Notes: generated by a model not told the origin, from the letters alone. Shown: positions 1-9,930, numbered from the stretch's first letter. The stretch is DNA of 64,000 bases from Paenibacillus sp. J5C2022 (GCF_025567625.1 NZ_JAOQJC010000007.1:175024-239023), one strand, 5' to 3'. Made by a program: numbers and translations.

Positions 1-849
1 GCATGCACAGCCTCCGTCGTCATATGGCGCATAGACGACCTTCTGAATCTTAATGCCGGAAGCCTTCAGATCGGCGAACAATTGGCTGTGATTGTTCAAT
101 ATGACTTTACGGGCAGCGCTGTTCGACGGGCAGAGCACTTGTCCCTGCACCTGCTTCGCATGATCGCGGACGCCTACCCATTCCGGGCGCATCTGATCGA
201 CGAACCCTACATTGGGCGTAATGACGAGCACATTGTCGAGACCCAGGCGCTGACTGATTGTCAGCCATTCCTTCTTGCGGTTCCATAGAAACATGGAGGT
301 GCTGTGATACACATGGGAATGATAAGGGTCCGGCATATCATTGGGGTCGAACCAATCACCGTAGCCACTCGCTCCGGCGAGTGCCAAGTCCTCCAAGCAA
401 CGCTGCATTTCACCGCTCCAGCACACTTCGAATGAATTGCCGAAATGGCCGGGCATATAGTGAATCCGTTCTTGCACGTCGGCTCTCTTTTCCCATCTGC
501 CAAGCGCAAGCCCGCCTGCCGCTTCCCCGCTTAAGCGGATTTCGGCGGAATTCCCGCCTGCCCCATCTGCCGTCCCGCTATCGGTCGCTGCAAGCAAGCG
601 GCTCAGCAATTCTCCTGTCCCCGCAATGAAATTGCGGGGAACGCTCGCTCCTACAACTGCCTTGACTCCGCCGGATTGCTCGTCTTCGTACAACTCCAAG
701 CCGTATCCGTCCAGCGCTTCTTCCCGATAAAGAACATGAAGCATCAGCGGTTCAGCCCCGCCTCCAGATAACGGCACTCTCTCACGCAGAATTCTTTCCG
801 CTTCCGCCGCCATCCCCGTCTCTCTGGAGCATGTTAGCCGAATATTCAT
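1..849 (-). CDS. Glycosidase-like protein, N-terminal part (runs off window)
   Basis: An open frame of 283 codons starts at an ATG at 849 behind GGAGGGAGT and is still open at base 1, so the C-terminus lies outside the window. The first 130 or so residues look like the non-catalytic N-terminal domain found in front of TIM barrels in GH20/GH67-type enzymes. The following segment (HYMPGHFGNSFE, then a block ending in GYGDWFDPNDMPDPY) resembles the start of a (beta/alpha)8 barrel with a conserved W/FD motif. It is the last gene of the ABC operon to its right, 27 bp after the binding-protein gene, so it probably acts on the imported sugar or its parent glycan. No signal peptide is seen. The exact GH family is not recognisable; hydrolase assignment is inference. 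Confidence 0.6.
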   Translation of the reverse strand, partial: MNIRLTCSRETGMAAEAERILRERVPLSGGGAEPLMLHVLYREEALDGYGLELYEDEQSGGVKAVVGASVPRNFIAGTGELLSRLLAATDSGTADGAGGNSAEIRLSGEAAGGLALGRWEKRADVQERIHYMPGHFGNSFEVCWSGEMQRCLEDLALAGASGYGDWFDPNDMPDPYHSHVYHSTSMFLWNRKKEWLTISQRLGLDNVLVITPNVGFVDQMRPEWVGVRDHAKQVQGQVLCPSNSAARKVILNNHSQLFADLKASGIKIQKVVYAPYDDGGCAC

Positions 850-876
850 ATCGTCACTCCCTCCATGAACCGACTC

Positions 877-2478
877 CTACTTCACACTTTCCCACCACTC
901 ATTGGCTTCTTTCTCCAATTGCTCGCCGCCGCTGCTTCTCCACGACTTCACGAACGCATCGAACTCATCAATAGGTCTGTCGCCGGTTATAAATGAAATG
1001 TAGGCTTCCTCTCTTATTTTTTCCAGCTCGGTCAAATACCTGCCTTCGGAAGCCAACGGAGCTTGCAGCTTATTCGTCATGCCGCCTATTCCGTATTGCT
1101 GGTTCTCGGCCCAGTCCGAGATGATCGCCGTTCGCTGAGCGGTATATTCGGGCAGCTCCAGCGATTCCATCACATTGTTCGCGCCCATTCTTTCCAGATC
1201 CTGCGATTGAAGATTATTTAGAAGCACCGGCACATTATTTTCATCGAAATCCCAATGCTTGCCCTTCTTCCCATACATCGCTGTCAAGTAATTATTATAT
1301 GAAGTAGCGCTGATTGTCTCGATCATCTCCAGTATTTTGGCCAGCTTCTCCGGCTGCTTCTCCAGATGCTTGCCGAATGCGATGACCTTCCCGCTCATCG
1401 GATTCCCCTGAGCGACTCCCATCGCTCCGTCGCGGCCTGCAGGAGGAGTTCCATGGACCAAGGCATCCGCAGCTTCCGGGTCCAGCTTCTGCAATTCCAG
1501 ATAGTTATGGGAGGCCCCGTCTCCTTCGAACAGCAGCGGCTTCCAATGATAATAGACCCCTTGACTCGTCAACCCGATCCGCCCGTTAATGAATGCATGG
1601 GAAAGTGCCCAATAACCGCCTTTATTCTCGCCCGTCACGAATTCGGGATCGATGACGCCGTCCTTGTACCATTGATTCAGCAGCTTCAATGCGTCCTTCA
1701 TCTCCGGCTGAACGGCGCCGTACACCAGCTTGCCATCCTTCTCCGCCCATCGGTCCGGGAGGTAGCCGAAAGCACCGTATACGAGATTCAGGGCGGAATC
1801 CGAGATGCCGTACGTATCCTTCTTCCCGCTCCGGTTCGGATCGTCGTTCCGCAATTTGTACAACGCCGTCTCGAACTCCTCCAGCGTCTCCGGCGTTTTC
1901 TCAATGCCTACGTTACGCAGCCAATCGCCCCGCCATACGATCGGCGAACGGAACCGGCTATAGTAGTTGATGGCCGGAATCCCGTACAATTTGCCGTCAA
2001 TTTTCGTATAATTGAATGTGTCGGGGAACGCCTCCACCGTCTTGGCATACACATTGGGAGCGTGCTCCTTCAGCATCTCGAGCGGAATCTCGGCAATAAT
2101 GTCCTGATCGGCGTATTTCTTCAAGTTGGCAAATCCCAGCACGACCATCCGGTCCGGAATTTCCTCCGATGCGAACCTTAGGTTCAACACTTCCGAATAG
2201 TTGGTCGACTCGATATTCCAAACGTCCAGATCCACATCCAGCTGCTCCTCCCAATACGCAACCATCTCCGCGTCTTCATCGACAGGAGCCGACTGCCCGC
2301 TTACCCATGACACGGTATATTTCGTGCCGCTCTCCGCCCCTTTCCCGGACGATTCCACTTTGTTCGTCTCCGTCTCCTCGGACGGACCGCCGCTGCAGCC
2401 TGCCAGCACCCCCAACAGCATAACCATCGCACAGCCTTGCATTGCGCTCTTTCGTATCCACATATTCATCTTTTTCAT
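877..2478 (-). CDS. Extracellular sugar-binding lipoprotein (LplA/YtcQ-like)
   Basis: This 533-residue protein begins with a lipoprotein signal peptide: basic MKKMNMWIRK, a hydrophobic stretch and the lipobox LAGC at about residues 25-28. The mature part has the length and character of the large LplA/YtcQ class of substrate-binding proteins that serve Paenibacillus carbohydrate ABC transporters (region around 'PEWVGD..LRNVGIEKTPETLEEF'-type motif: here WRGDWLRNVGIEKTPETLEE). The start is preceded by GGGGGAGG. It is third in a leftward operon after two permeases, so it should deliver an oligosaccharide to them at the outer face of the membrane. No ATPase gene is present; such systems normally borrow a shared MsmX-type ATPase. 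The sugar cannot be told from sequence. Confidence 0.9.
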   Translation of the reverse strand: MKKMNMWIRKSAMQGCAMVMLLGVLAGCSGGPSEETETNKVESSGKGAESGTKYTVSWVSGQSAPVDEDAEMVAYWEEQLDVDLDVWNIESTNYSEVLNLRFASEEIPDRMVVLGFANLKKYADQDIIAEIPLEMLKEHAPNVYAKTVEAFPDTFNYTKIDGKLYGIPAINYYSRFRSPIVWRGDWLRNVGIEKTPETLEEFETALYKLRNDDPNRSGKKDTYGISDSALNLVYGAFGYLPDRWAEKDGKLVYGAVQPEMKDALKLLNQWYKDGVIDPEFVTGENKGGYWALSHAFINGRIGLTSQGVYYHWKPLLFEGDGASHNYLELQKLDPEAADALVHGTPPAGRDGAMGVAQGNPMSGKVIAFGKHLEKQPEKLAKILEMIETISATSYNNYLTAMYGKKGKHWDFDENNVPVLLNNLQSQDLERMGANNVMESLELPEYTAQRTAIISDWAENQQYGIGGMTNKLQAPLASEGRYLTELEKIREEAYISFITGDRPIDEFDAFVKSWRSSGGEQLEKEANEWWESVK

Positions 2479-2546
2479 TTGCCTCCCCCATCATATATTT
2501 GCATGAAACGTACAAGCCGAAGCCCGTACGTGCCGTACACATAGCG

Positions 2547-3419
2547 CTAGCCCTTCAGAGATCCCACCAATACGCCCTTTACGAAGTACTTCTGCAGAAA
2601 GGGGTAGAACATGATGATCGGAATAATGGTCACCATGACCGTCGCGGCTTTAATCGTCTCCGGGTTGACCGTGGCATTGGAATCGTCCAGCGTGTTGACA
2701 TCCACCATATCCTGCGTCCCTTCCAGAACGACGCGCCGCATGACGACTTGCAGCACATGCTTCTTCGTATCCGTCATATAGATCATGCTGTCGAACCAGG
2801 CGTTCCAATGCGCCACAGCGGTCCATAACGTCAAAGTCGCAATGATCGGCATGGAGATCGGAATGATTATTTTGAATAAAACCGACAATTCATTCGCCCC
2901 GTCAATCTTGGCCGATTCCTCAAGGCTGTCCGGAAGCGACATAAAGTAATTCCGGGCAATGATCATCGAGAAGGTGCTGATCAGTCCGGGCAATATAAGC
3001 GCCCAAGTCGTATTCATCAACCCCAGACTCTTGACCAGCAAGTAATTGGGAATGAGTCCCCCGCTGAAAAACATCGTAAACACAATAAACATGGTCCAAA
3101 ATGTGCGGTTCGGAAAATATCGCTTGGCTAAAGGATAGGCGGTAAAGACGGTCGCAAGCAGCGACAGCGCGGTTCCCGCGACGGTTCTGGTCAACGTATT
3201 GACGAAGCCGCTTAATACAAAGTCGTTCGTCAGCACTTTTTTGTAGTTCGCCAGCGTCATCTCCTCCGGCAGCAGCCTCAATTGCGTCATAGACACGTTG
3301 CCCGTGCTTAAGGACAGCGAGCCCATATGGATAAAGGGATATATCATAGCTACACACACTGCAATCATGAACAAACTATTGAGCCAATCGAACCAGTTCC
3401 ACTTCCGGCCAGTTATCAT
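2547..3419 (-). CDS. Carbohydrate ABC transporter permease (YtcP/LplC-like)
   Basis: A 290-residue integral membrane protein of the MalG/YtcP class, with about six hydrophobic segments and the EAA loop ESAKIDGANELSVLFKIIIPIS near residue 190 that contacts the ATPase. It ends in the typical '...KGVLVGSLKG'. The frame is open to 3455, but AGGAGG lies 8 bp before the ATG at 3419, giving a start MITGRKWNW and a 16-bp gap to the upstream permease instead of an overlap, so the shorter form is chosen. It forms the transmembrane pore together with the neighbouring LplB-like permease. Confidence 0.92.
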   Translation of the reverse strand: MITGRKWNWFDWLNSLFMIAVCVAMIYPFIHMGSLSLSTGNVSMTQLRLLPEEMTLANYKKVLTNDFVLSGFVNTLTRTVAGTALSLLATVFTAYPLAKRYFPNRTFWTMFIVFTMFFSGGLIPNYLLVKSLGLMNTTWALILPGLISTFSMIIARNYFMSLPDSLEESAKIDGANELSVLFKIIIPISMPIIATLTLWTAVAHWNAWFDSMIYMTDTKKHVLQVVMRRVVLEGTQDMVDVNTLDDSNATVNPETIKAATVMVTIIPIIMFYPFLQKYFVKGVLVGSLKG

Positions 3420-3435
3420 CAGCTTCGCCTCCTCT

Positions 3436-4344
3436 CTACCATAGACCGTATTCATTCAATCGTTTGGCAACGGCATTCGCTGCGACGATCAGCGTGAAAG
3501 CGATCACATTTTTGAACAAGCCGACAGCCGTCGCGAAGCTGTACTCCATATTCACAAGGCCCATGCGGTACGTATACGTGCTGAGCACATCTCCCACTCC
3601 CATCACTGCAGGATTAAGCAAATTGAACACCTGATCGAAATCGTCGTTCACAATCTTGCCTATAGCGAAGATCAGCATGATGGTAATAACCGGGGTCATT
3701 GCCGGCAGCGTAATGTATCGCATGCGGTGATAACGATTCGCCCCGTCCACGGTCGCCGCCTCGTATTGCTCCGGATTGACACTCGACAAGGCCGCCAAAT
3801 ACACAATCGTGCCCCAGCCCAGCTCCTTCCATACATCCGTCACGACCAGCACAGGTCTGAACCAATCCGAGCTGCCCAGGAAAAATATCGGGTCTGCCCC
3901 CAGCTGCTGCAGCAGCAGATTGATCGGCCCCGTGCTTGGAGATAAAAACTGCATAGCAAGCCCGGCCAAGACGACCCATGACAAGAAATGAGGGAAATAG
4001 CTGATCGTCTGCACGATTCTCTTGAACAAGACGAGTCGAATCTCGTTAAGAAGCAGCGCGAACAGAATCGGTGCGGGAAAACCAAAGATGAGCTTGTACA
4101 AGCTGATCAGCACCGTATTCAACGTTACTTTCCAGAAGCTCCCCAAAGCGAATAGCTCCTCGAAGTGCCGGAATCCGACCCATGGACTGTCCCATATGCC
4201 CAGACTGAATTTGTACGATTTGAACGCAATCAATACGCCGTAAATCGGAACATAATGAAACAAGATGTAATAAGCGACAGCAGGAACAAACAATAAAGTT
4301 AAATACTTGTGCTTCCAGTAACCGTAAAGCCACGTTTTTCTCAT
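3436..4344 (-). CDS. Carbohydrate ABC transporter permease (LplB-like)
   Basis: A 302-residue permease of the LplB/MalF class and first gene of the operon. It starts MRKTWLYGYWKHKYLTLLFV and contains FHYVPIYGVLIAFKSYKFS, a hallmark of the LplB family, plus an EAA loop (YEAATVDGANRYHRMRYITLP) near residue 190. A TTG at 4362 would add six residues, but the GGAGGG is placed for the ATG at 4344. Pairs with the next gene to form the sugar channel. The 195 bp upstream contain the regulator's terminator and presumably the operon promoter. Confidence 0.92.
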   Translation of the reverse strand: MRKTWLYGYWKHKYLTLLFVPAVAYYILFHYVPIYGVLIAFKSYKFSLGIWDSPWVGFRHFEELFALGSFWKVTLNTVLISLYKLIFGFPAPILFALLLNEIRLVLFKRIVQTISYFPHFLSWVVLAGLAMQFLSPSTGPINLLLQQLGADPIFFLGSSDWFRPVLVVTDVWKELGWGTIVYLAALSSVNPEQYEAATVDGANRYHRMRYITLPAMTPVITIMLIFAIGKIVNDDFDQVFNLLNPAVMGVGDVLSTYTYRMGLVNMEYSFATAVGLFKNVIAFTLIVAANAVAKRLNEYGLW

Positions 4345-4485
4345 CCAGCGTCTGCCCTCCAACCTGATATTGTGCTTCTCACTCTAGATGCTGGGCGCTT
4401 TATCATCAATCGCAATATTTTCGATTATGGCACTTTTTCCATATTGGCGGCTATTTCTTTCCACAATGATCGTACTATTTGCAAA

Positions 4486-4521
4486 TAAGAAAAAAGAAAA
4501 CAACCGGCTAAGGGTTGTTTT
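4486..4521 (-). terminator. Rho-independent terminator after the AraC regulator
   Basis: Arms AAAACAACC (4497-4505) and GGTTGTTTT (4513-4521). On the minus strand the hairpin is followed by a T-rich tail (4486-4496). It lies 19 bp after the regulator stop, separating it from the transporter operon. Confidence 0.85.
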
Positions 4522-4539
4522 TCAAAACGGACGTTTATG

Positions 4540-6882
4540 TTATTGTTGCTGTCGGAGTGAATGATGATACCTGTATACTTTAGGAGTAACGCCGTAGCTC
4601 CCTTTGAACTTTTTAATGAAATAAGTCGGGCTGTTGTATCCTACCTGCTGTGCGATTTGCTCGATCGTGAGCCCAGTGCCGACGACAAGCTCTGACGCTT
4701 TCTCCAGCCGCAGCCCCGTGACATAATCGACGAAATTGGTGCCCGTCAGTTCTTTGAACAGCTGGCTTAAATATCCGGGACTGATGCCTACATGCTCCGC
4801 CACCTCGCTTAGGCTTAAGCTCATGGCCAAATGCTCTTCGCAATATTTGCGCGCCTTGTCGACCATATCATTCGTCTTGTTCAAATTGCGCTCATCCATG
4901 TACCGGAAGGTCAAGGCGATGACGTCCAGAAGCCACTGCCGGAACTGATGGATATCCTTCACTTGATCGAATTGCTCCACATATTGTCCGGTAATCAGCT
5001 CGCTTGACGTCAACTGGACATCCTTCACATATTTATGATAGATGCCGACCATATCCCTCCACCTCTGTTCGCAATGCTCCAGCGAATAACGATCTTGCTC
5101 GCATACTTGCACGAAGGAGTCAATGGATGCCCGCACCGCATCCATATCCTTATGCTTTAAAGCGATGTGCAGAGCATCGAGATGCTGCTCCGGTATTTCC
5201 TCACGACTGTGCTGCCTGCTGCGATACATGGAGTCGGGGAACCAGTCCGTTAACGGCATAAAATATTTATACGCCAAATATTGTCCCGCTTCCCTGAATG
5301 ATTGATGAAGCTGAAGGGGATTGTCCGACCACCCTCCGGCTGCTCCCGAGAGCTGCAATCTAAAGTTCCTTAGAGCGTAATCGAAGCAATAGGTCGCCAA
5401 ACCCCGGAGCGCCTCCTCGTCTCTTCTGCCCGTATTCACGACGACTGCAATATGCCGATCGGACGACGAGGCGGCCAAGCAGGATAAGTGAGGGTGCTCC
5501 CAGTCTTCAAGCTCGCGAATCAGGTTATATAGAATAATCTGCTTGTTCTGCACGCTCAGTTCATTGAGCTGCCGCTCGTCCATCTCGATGATGACGACCG
5601 TATAATAGGGCTCTGTCATTTCAATCTGCAAGTAAGCCAGTTTTTCCCGAAACTCCTGCTCGGTATGAACGGTGTTATGCAGCAATCCTACAATAAGATG
5701 ATGCTCGATCAGCGGCACATTGTCCTCCACTGTCGCTTCGAGCTTTCCTACCTTCTCCGATAATCCGCTTATCGCTTCATTGATTAGGACATACTCATTG
5801 AATGAATGGTCATGGGGAGGCGCGAAGCGGGCGCCAAGCATGCTTCGCAACGACTGCACGACCTTATTCAGCGGATTGTACAGCTTCGCAATAAAGAAAT
5901 AAGAGATGCCGATGCCTACGGCAATCGCCAGCAGACAAATGACAATGAGCGTTCGCTGAATAATTGAGGACTTCTCATAAAACTGTTCAACCGGCGTCAT
6001 CCCAATAAGTCTCCATCCCGTCGTCGGCAAGGCAGCGTAGGAAATGACGGAGCGAACGCCGTTGATAGATTCCGTGAATGTCCCCCATGACAGCTCGGAA
6101 GCCATCACTTTCTTCCTGAACACTTCCTCTTGCTCCGCCGTAAATCGCCTGCTGGAATCCCCGATGGAGATCACCCGTCCGGAATGATCCATAATGAACA
6201 GCAGTACATGCTCGTCCGATGCCGTGGAACGGATCATATCGGTAATGACCGAATTGTTAAGGACAATCGCAATATAGCCCTGCATCTCTCCAGTCTTCAG
6301 AAGAATAGGATACGTGCGGGCATAGACCACCTTAAGCGGATCATGGCCTGCGCTAAGCACCGTATACTCTCGTTCGCCGCTTTCTCGACCGATCCAGCGT
6401 TCACTGCTGCCAGGCTGCTCGAGTGTTGTCATCACATCGTGATGGAACAAGTCAGATCGGCTCTCTCCGTTCAAGTATGTTATTCCGCCATGCGAGGAAA
6501 GAAGGACGTCGTGATTGCGATAATAAATAGAAATAGACTGTACCAGATCGGGGTAAGCATTCATTTTTTGCTCCAGAACCCTCTTCGCCCTTAATATATT
6601 GGCATGGTTGCCGGCAATGGCATGTTGAAACAAGAAGGAAATATCCGCGTTCATCGCCAAGTCCATATACATGGACTCCGTCTTGCGAAAGACGTTATGA
6701 TCCAGCAGCTCGCCGGTATGAATGACTGTGCCTCTATGCATCTTTTCGACTTCCTGGTTAAAATTGGCTGTAAAAAACAGATACGAGGCCAACCCTACAA
6801 TTAATGTCGTTAAAATAATCAGAACGGCGTACGATACAAACAGTTGGTACAACACTGTGTTAAACCGTCTTAGCAGCTTCAT
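4540..6882 (-). CDS. Membrane-bound AraC-family transcriptional regulator with extracellular sensor
   Basis: A 780-residue one-component regulator. A first membrane segment lies at about residues 13-35, followed by a roughly 270-residue extracellular region of the Cache type and a second membrane segment near residues 311-332. A long cytoplasmic linker leads to a C-terminal AraC/XylS double helix-turn-helix from about residue 675 (LSLSEVAEHVGISPGYLSQL and LTIEQIAQQVGYNSPTYFIKKFK). This layout is common next to YtcQ/LplB/YtcP operons in Paenibacillus, where the outer domain is thought to sense the sugar or its binding protein. It sits directly upstream of such an operon in the same direction, so control of that operon is inferred. 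Terminated by its own hairpin. Confidence 0.9.
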   Translation of the reverse strand: MKLLRRFNTVLYQLFVSYAVLIILTTLIVGLASYLFFTANFNQEVEKMHRGTVIHTGELLDHNVFRKTESMYMDLAMNADISFLFQHAIAGNHANILRAKRVLEQKMNAYPDLVQSISIYYRNHDVLLSSHGGITYLNGESRSDLFHHDVMTTLEQPGSSERWIGRESGEREYTVLSAGHDPLKVVYARTYPILLKTGEMQGYIAIVLNNSVITDMIRSTASDEHVLLFIMDHSGRVISIGDSSRRFTAEQEEVFRKKVMASELSWGTFTESINGVRSVISYAALPTTGWRLIGMTPVEQFYEKSSIIQRTLIVICLLAIAVGIGISYFFIAKLYNPLNKVVQSLRSMLGARFAPPHDHSFNEYVLINEAISGLSEKVGKLEATVEDNVPLIEHHLIVGLLHNTVHTEQEFREKLAYLQIEMTEPYYTVVIIEMDERQLNELSVQNKQIILYNLIRELEDWEHPHLSCLAASSSDRHIAVVVNTGRRDEEALRGLATYCFDYALRNFRLQLSGAAGGWSDNPLQLHQSFREAGQYLAYKYFMPLTDWFPDSMYRSRQHSREEIPEQHLDALHIALKHKDMDAVRASIDSFVQVCEQDRYSLEHCEQRWRDMVGIYHKYVKDVQLTSSELITGQYVEQFDQVKDIHQFRQWLLDVIALTFRYMDERNLNKTNDMVDKARKYCEEHLAMSLSLSEVAEHVGISPGYLSQLFKELTGTNFVDYVTGLRLEKASELVVGTGLTIEQIAQQVGYNSPTYFIKKFKGSYGVTPKVYRYHHSLRQQQ

Positions 6883-7113
6883 ATCAGACTCCCCCCGTTG
6901 AAGCTAGACACTGGAAAGTAACCGCTTCCATTATAACACTACGGCAATCAGCCCGCTATTTGCATCGTTAAAAGTATTGCCTTGCCAGCATGCCCGAAGG
7001 GAAGAACAAAATGAGAAAAACGGCTAGTGGCATCCTACTTTCTTGCTGCGCACGCTTAGAGTATTCAACTCGAATTTAACTCCATATCATAAAATACCCC
7101 CACCCCACAACGT

Positions 7114-7224
7114 GAGACTGCTTCAAAAGTGCTCATTCAGAATGCCCACTTAAGTGGAGAAAAAAAATAGCCTCTAGAATCGATTCTAAGGCTCGTTTAA
7201 AACCACGACTTTTGCAGCAGTCTC
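7114..7224. mobile_element. MITE-like palindromic element
   Basis: A 111-bp element with imperfect terminal inverted repeats: GAGACTGCTTCAAAAGT at the left and the reverse complement of GAGACTGCTGCAAAAGT at the right. It is flanked by similar 6-bp direct repeats CAACGT (7108-7113) and CAATGT (7225-7230). The interior has two smaller palindromes (CCACTTAAGTGG at 7146-7157 and one centred on the ATCGAT near 7181). No coding capacity. Its ends resemble those of the element at 22785-22953. The rest of the 424-bp gap (6883-7306) holds nothing else that I recognise apart from the presumed regulator promoter. Confidence 0.6.
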
Positions 7225-7299
7225 CAATGTGGGGCTCCACTTAGATGCTTACTGGGGTACTTTGCGGGGGCCTCGGAATTTATAATCTCTATGGGGAAA

Positions 7300-7319
7300 C
7301 CCGGCCTCAATTGGCCGGG
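7300..7319 (-). terminator. Hairpin overlapping the stop codon of the 7307-9766 gene
   Basis: Perfect 7-bp arms CCCGGCC (7300-7306) and GGCCGGG (7313-7319) around a 6-nt loop that holds the TGA stop. On the minus strand only a short TTT follows, so it is a weak intrinsic terminator. Confidence 0.5.
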
Positions 7320-9766
7320 CTCTTATAGATATTCAGTACAATCGCGGGCTCCTTGTCAGAAGCGGCTCCGAGCTCCATTGCATCGTAGTAGCCGTCCACG
7401 ATATATCGCTGCACTTGATGATTTTCCATATCCAGCTTCACAATCTCTGTATGCATCTTTTCTCTGGCTGCCTGGTCGCTCATTGCGGTATACCGGTCAT
7501 TGCCGTTGCTGTGCAGCATGAAGTACAGGCTGTTGTTATGCGCCATCAGTTCGCCCATATCGGCATAGCTCTGGCGGAATACCGTCTCTACCTTGTTCTG
7601 TGCGATATCGATGCCGACAATCCGAAAGCCTTGCAGCGAGTAGAGCATGCCGTTCCGTTCATTCAAGACGTAACTGTTCTCCCCTCGGGGAGTCCTGTCA
7701 TAGATCCCGTCGGGCTCGACGCGCGGGAATAGCAGCGTCTGCCGCCAATTGCCCTGACGGTCGAACCGTTCCATCCGACGGTCCAGCAGCACCAGCACCT
7801 CATCCCCATAGGGAATGATCCGCACATGAGCCTGGAAGTTCTCCATATAACCGAAGAAGAAGGTACGCATCTGCTGCCGTTTCGCATGATACTGATACAG
7901 ATAGCCATCGAAATAATACCAGCTGAGTCCACTCTCCGCATCTTCGTAATATTCATCCCGCCAGAAATACTCGTGCTCCGCCTTCTTCAGCTTGGCCGTG
8001 GAGGCGAACGGCTGCGCTTGCTCCCGGAGCGGTTCAACATTCAGGTTCGTGTACACCGACTTCCCGAACGTAGCGATCTGCAGCTCATCCCCTTGCAGCT
8101 TAAGCCGGTACGGCGTAGGGATAGCCAGTTCTGCCACAATCTCCAGGTCGCCGTTCAGCTTCAGGACGCGCGACGCTTCCGTATCCGCTATAATCCAGCC
8201 GTCATTCAGGGTCAGGAAATCCCTCACTCCCCGTCCACCGAATCCTTCTCCTACCGAAGTGATGACGGTAACAGGCAGTTCTCCGATTACTTCCAGCTTC
8301 CCGTTCCGGTATGCGTTCAGCATCTTATCCGCGATAACATACCATATCTCTCCAATTTTCCGATATGTTTTGGCAAACCCGTAATCGCTAGTCGGATACA
8401 GCTCTTCTACGGCACGGTACAGCTCCTCCGGAATTGCAGCATTTGTATTGTTCTCCTCGAAGGTCAACTGGGGGACCTGCTTCGCATCCATAAAATCCGC
8501 CTCATAGGTATAGATCACTTCCTTCGCGGCATAGTCCGGCAAAGCGGAGAGCCAGATCATCTGCGGCGTCGCTTGCTCCGTATAGGCCAGATCGTACCAA
8601 GAGACGTATCGCTTCTCGCCGTTCAACTGGTAGGTGAGGAGCGGGCCTTCCTCTGCTGCAAGCGATCCCTCCGGAACAGGGAAGCGCTTATATTGAGGCG
8701 TAAGTACTTCTAAGTCGAATTGCTCCGGATACTGGATCACTTCCAGCCCAACGGACGAAATACGAGTGAATGTGTAGTCGTTCAGCGCCTTCCAATCTTG
8801 TTCCCACAGCTTCGGTTCCATGCGCATATTGACCTCGTTGTGGCCCAGTAAGAACATCAACTCTTCCCCCGTCTCGTTGCGGAACCGTCCTAACGCTCGC
8901 GTCCCTTCCTCAAGGAACGGCATTGACTTGACGTCCGTCAATTGTATCCCGTCTCTCCTCCTTACCAAGTAATCTGAATGCTGAAGATAAGTAATTTCAC
9001 CTATATCATCGACGAATGTATACACCGCCCTGCCATCCGATAACGGATAAGCTCGGCTATCACGGAAAGACTTCATCGCCTTCTCTTTATTCAAATCGGT
9101 GTTGACAACGGGTCTCGTTCCCTCCCCGTAATACAAGAGCCTTACCCAATCAACGTCGGATGTCGGGTCCAGCAAGTGTTCCGAATAACTCTCCCCGTTC
9201 TTAACCTTGGCGAAGAACACCCGGGGCTCCGTCCCCGCCGTCATCGCCAGCACCTCTTGCGGTCCAAAAAACATCTCTCTCTTCGAGCGATGAACCGTGC
9301 CGTCCTTCAACTGCAAGATAAACCATTCGCCACGTTGCCAGCCCGCATCCTCCTCGCCTTCCTGCTGTGCTTGCGAGCCTACCAGCAAGTACTCCCCATT
9401 CAACCAAACCTGTGCAGGCACGGCGCTCTCCCACTCGTACAACGGCTGTCTCTCTGTCGCTTCGGAGGAATAGTAGAGCTGCCGCTTCTCCACGTACAGC
9501 TTCCGATCGTCAGCTTTCCAGAGTAGCAGCGGCTCCTCTGTATCCGTCATAAATTCATCTTCGTAATAATCGTCCGGAGTTGCAGCAACAGTCGGCTCCG
9601 GAGTGGCGGCACTTGTAGCCGTTAAGTCCTCCGATGAAGTCTCCAACGGAGTGGATACAATCGTTCTGCCGTTATCCTTCCCCACTCCGTTCATCAACCA
9701 TAAGACTCCTACAACCAGCACCGCGACAACGGCGGCCATGACATAAAGCCGGATTTTCCGTTCCAT
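7307..9766 (-). CDS. Membrane-anchored protein of unknown function, beta-propeller-like
   Basis: This 819-residue protein has one N-terminal membrane anchor (MERKIRLYVMAAVVAVLVVG, residues 1-25), then a Thr/Pro/Glu-rich linker to about residue 70 and a long outer region. The outer region is rich in short beta-strand-like units with W/Y and D/G turns (for example 'LNDGWIIADTEASRVLKLNGD' type), which suggests a beta-propeller, but no family motif is recognised. The start is the ATG at 9766 because GAGGAG is spaced for it; a GTG at 9799 would add 11 residues. It stands alone between the AraC regulator and an AraC/GyrI regulator. No catalytic residues can be named; function unknown. Confidence 0.75.
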   Translation of the reverse strand: MERKIRLYVMAAVVAVLVVGVLWLMNGVGKDNGRTIVSTPLETSSEDLTATSAATPEPTVAATPDDYYEDEFMTDTEEPLLLWKADDRKLYVEKRQLYYSSEATERQPLYEWESAVPAQVWLNGEYLLVGSQAQQEGEEDAGWQRGEWFILQLKDGTVHRSKREMFFGPQEVLAMTAGTEPRVFFAKVKNGESYSEHLLDPTSDVDWVRLLYYGEGTRPVVNTDLNKEKAMKSFRDSRAYPLSDGRAVYTFVDDIGEITYLQHSDYLVRRRDGIQLTDVKSMPFLEEGTRALGRFRNETGEELMFLLGHNEVNMRMEPKLWEQDWKALNDYTFTRISSVGLEVIQYPEQFDLEVLTPQYKRFPVPEGSLAAEEGPLLTYQLNGEKRYVSWYDLAYTEQATPQMIWLSALPDYAAKEVIYTYEADFMDAKQVPQLTFEENNTNAAIPEELYRAVEELYPTSDYGFAKTYRKIGEIWYVIADKMLNAYRNGKLEVIGELPVTVITSVGEGFGGRGVRDFLTLNDGWIIADTEASRVLKLNGDLEIVAELAIPTPYRLKLQGDELQIATFGKSVYTNLNVEPLREQAQPFASTAKLKKAEHEYFWRDEYYEDAESGLSWYYFDGYLYQYHAKRQQMRTFFFGYMENFQAHVRIIPYGDEVLVLLDRRMERFDRQGNWRQTLLFPRVEPDGIYDRTPRGENSYVLNERNGMLYSLQGFRIVGIDIAQNKVETVFRQSYADMGELMAHNNSLYFMLHSNGNDRYTAMSDQAAREKMHTEIVKLDMENHQVQRYIVDGYYDAMELGAASDKEPAIVLNIYKSPAN

Positions 9767-9930
9767 CCCCCACCACTCCTCACCTAATCTCCTAGCCACT
9801 TCAACGCAATGTAAATGGAAAAAGTTTCATAATTATACTAATAAGCTTCGCTGAAGCTCATATGCCAGGAGCTGAGGAGCATAGGCCTTCACTCCGAAGC
9901 CGGGCGACTTGCAGACTGCATGAGCCTGCT

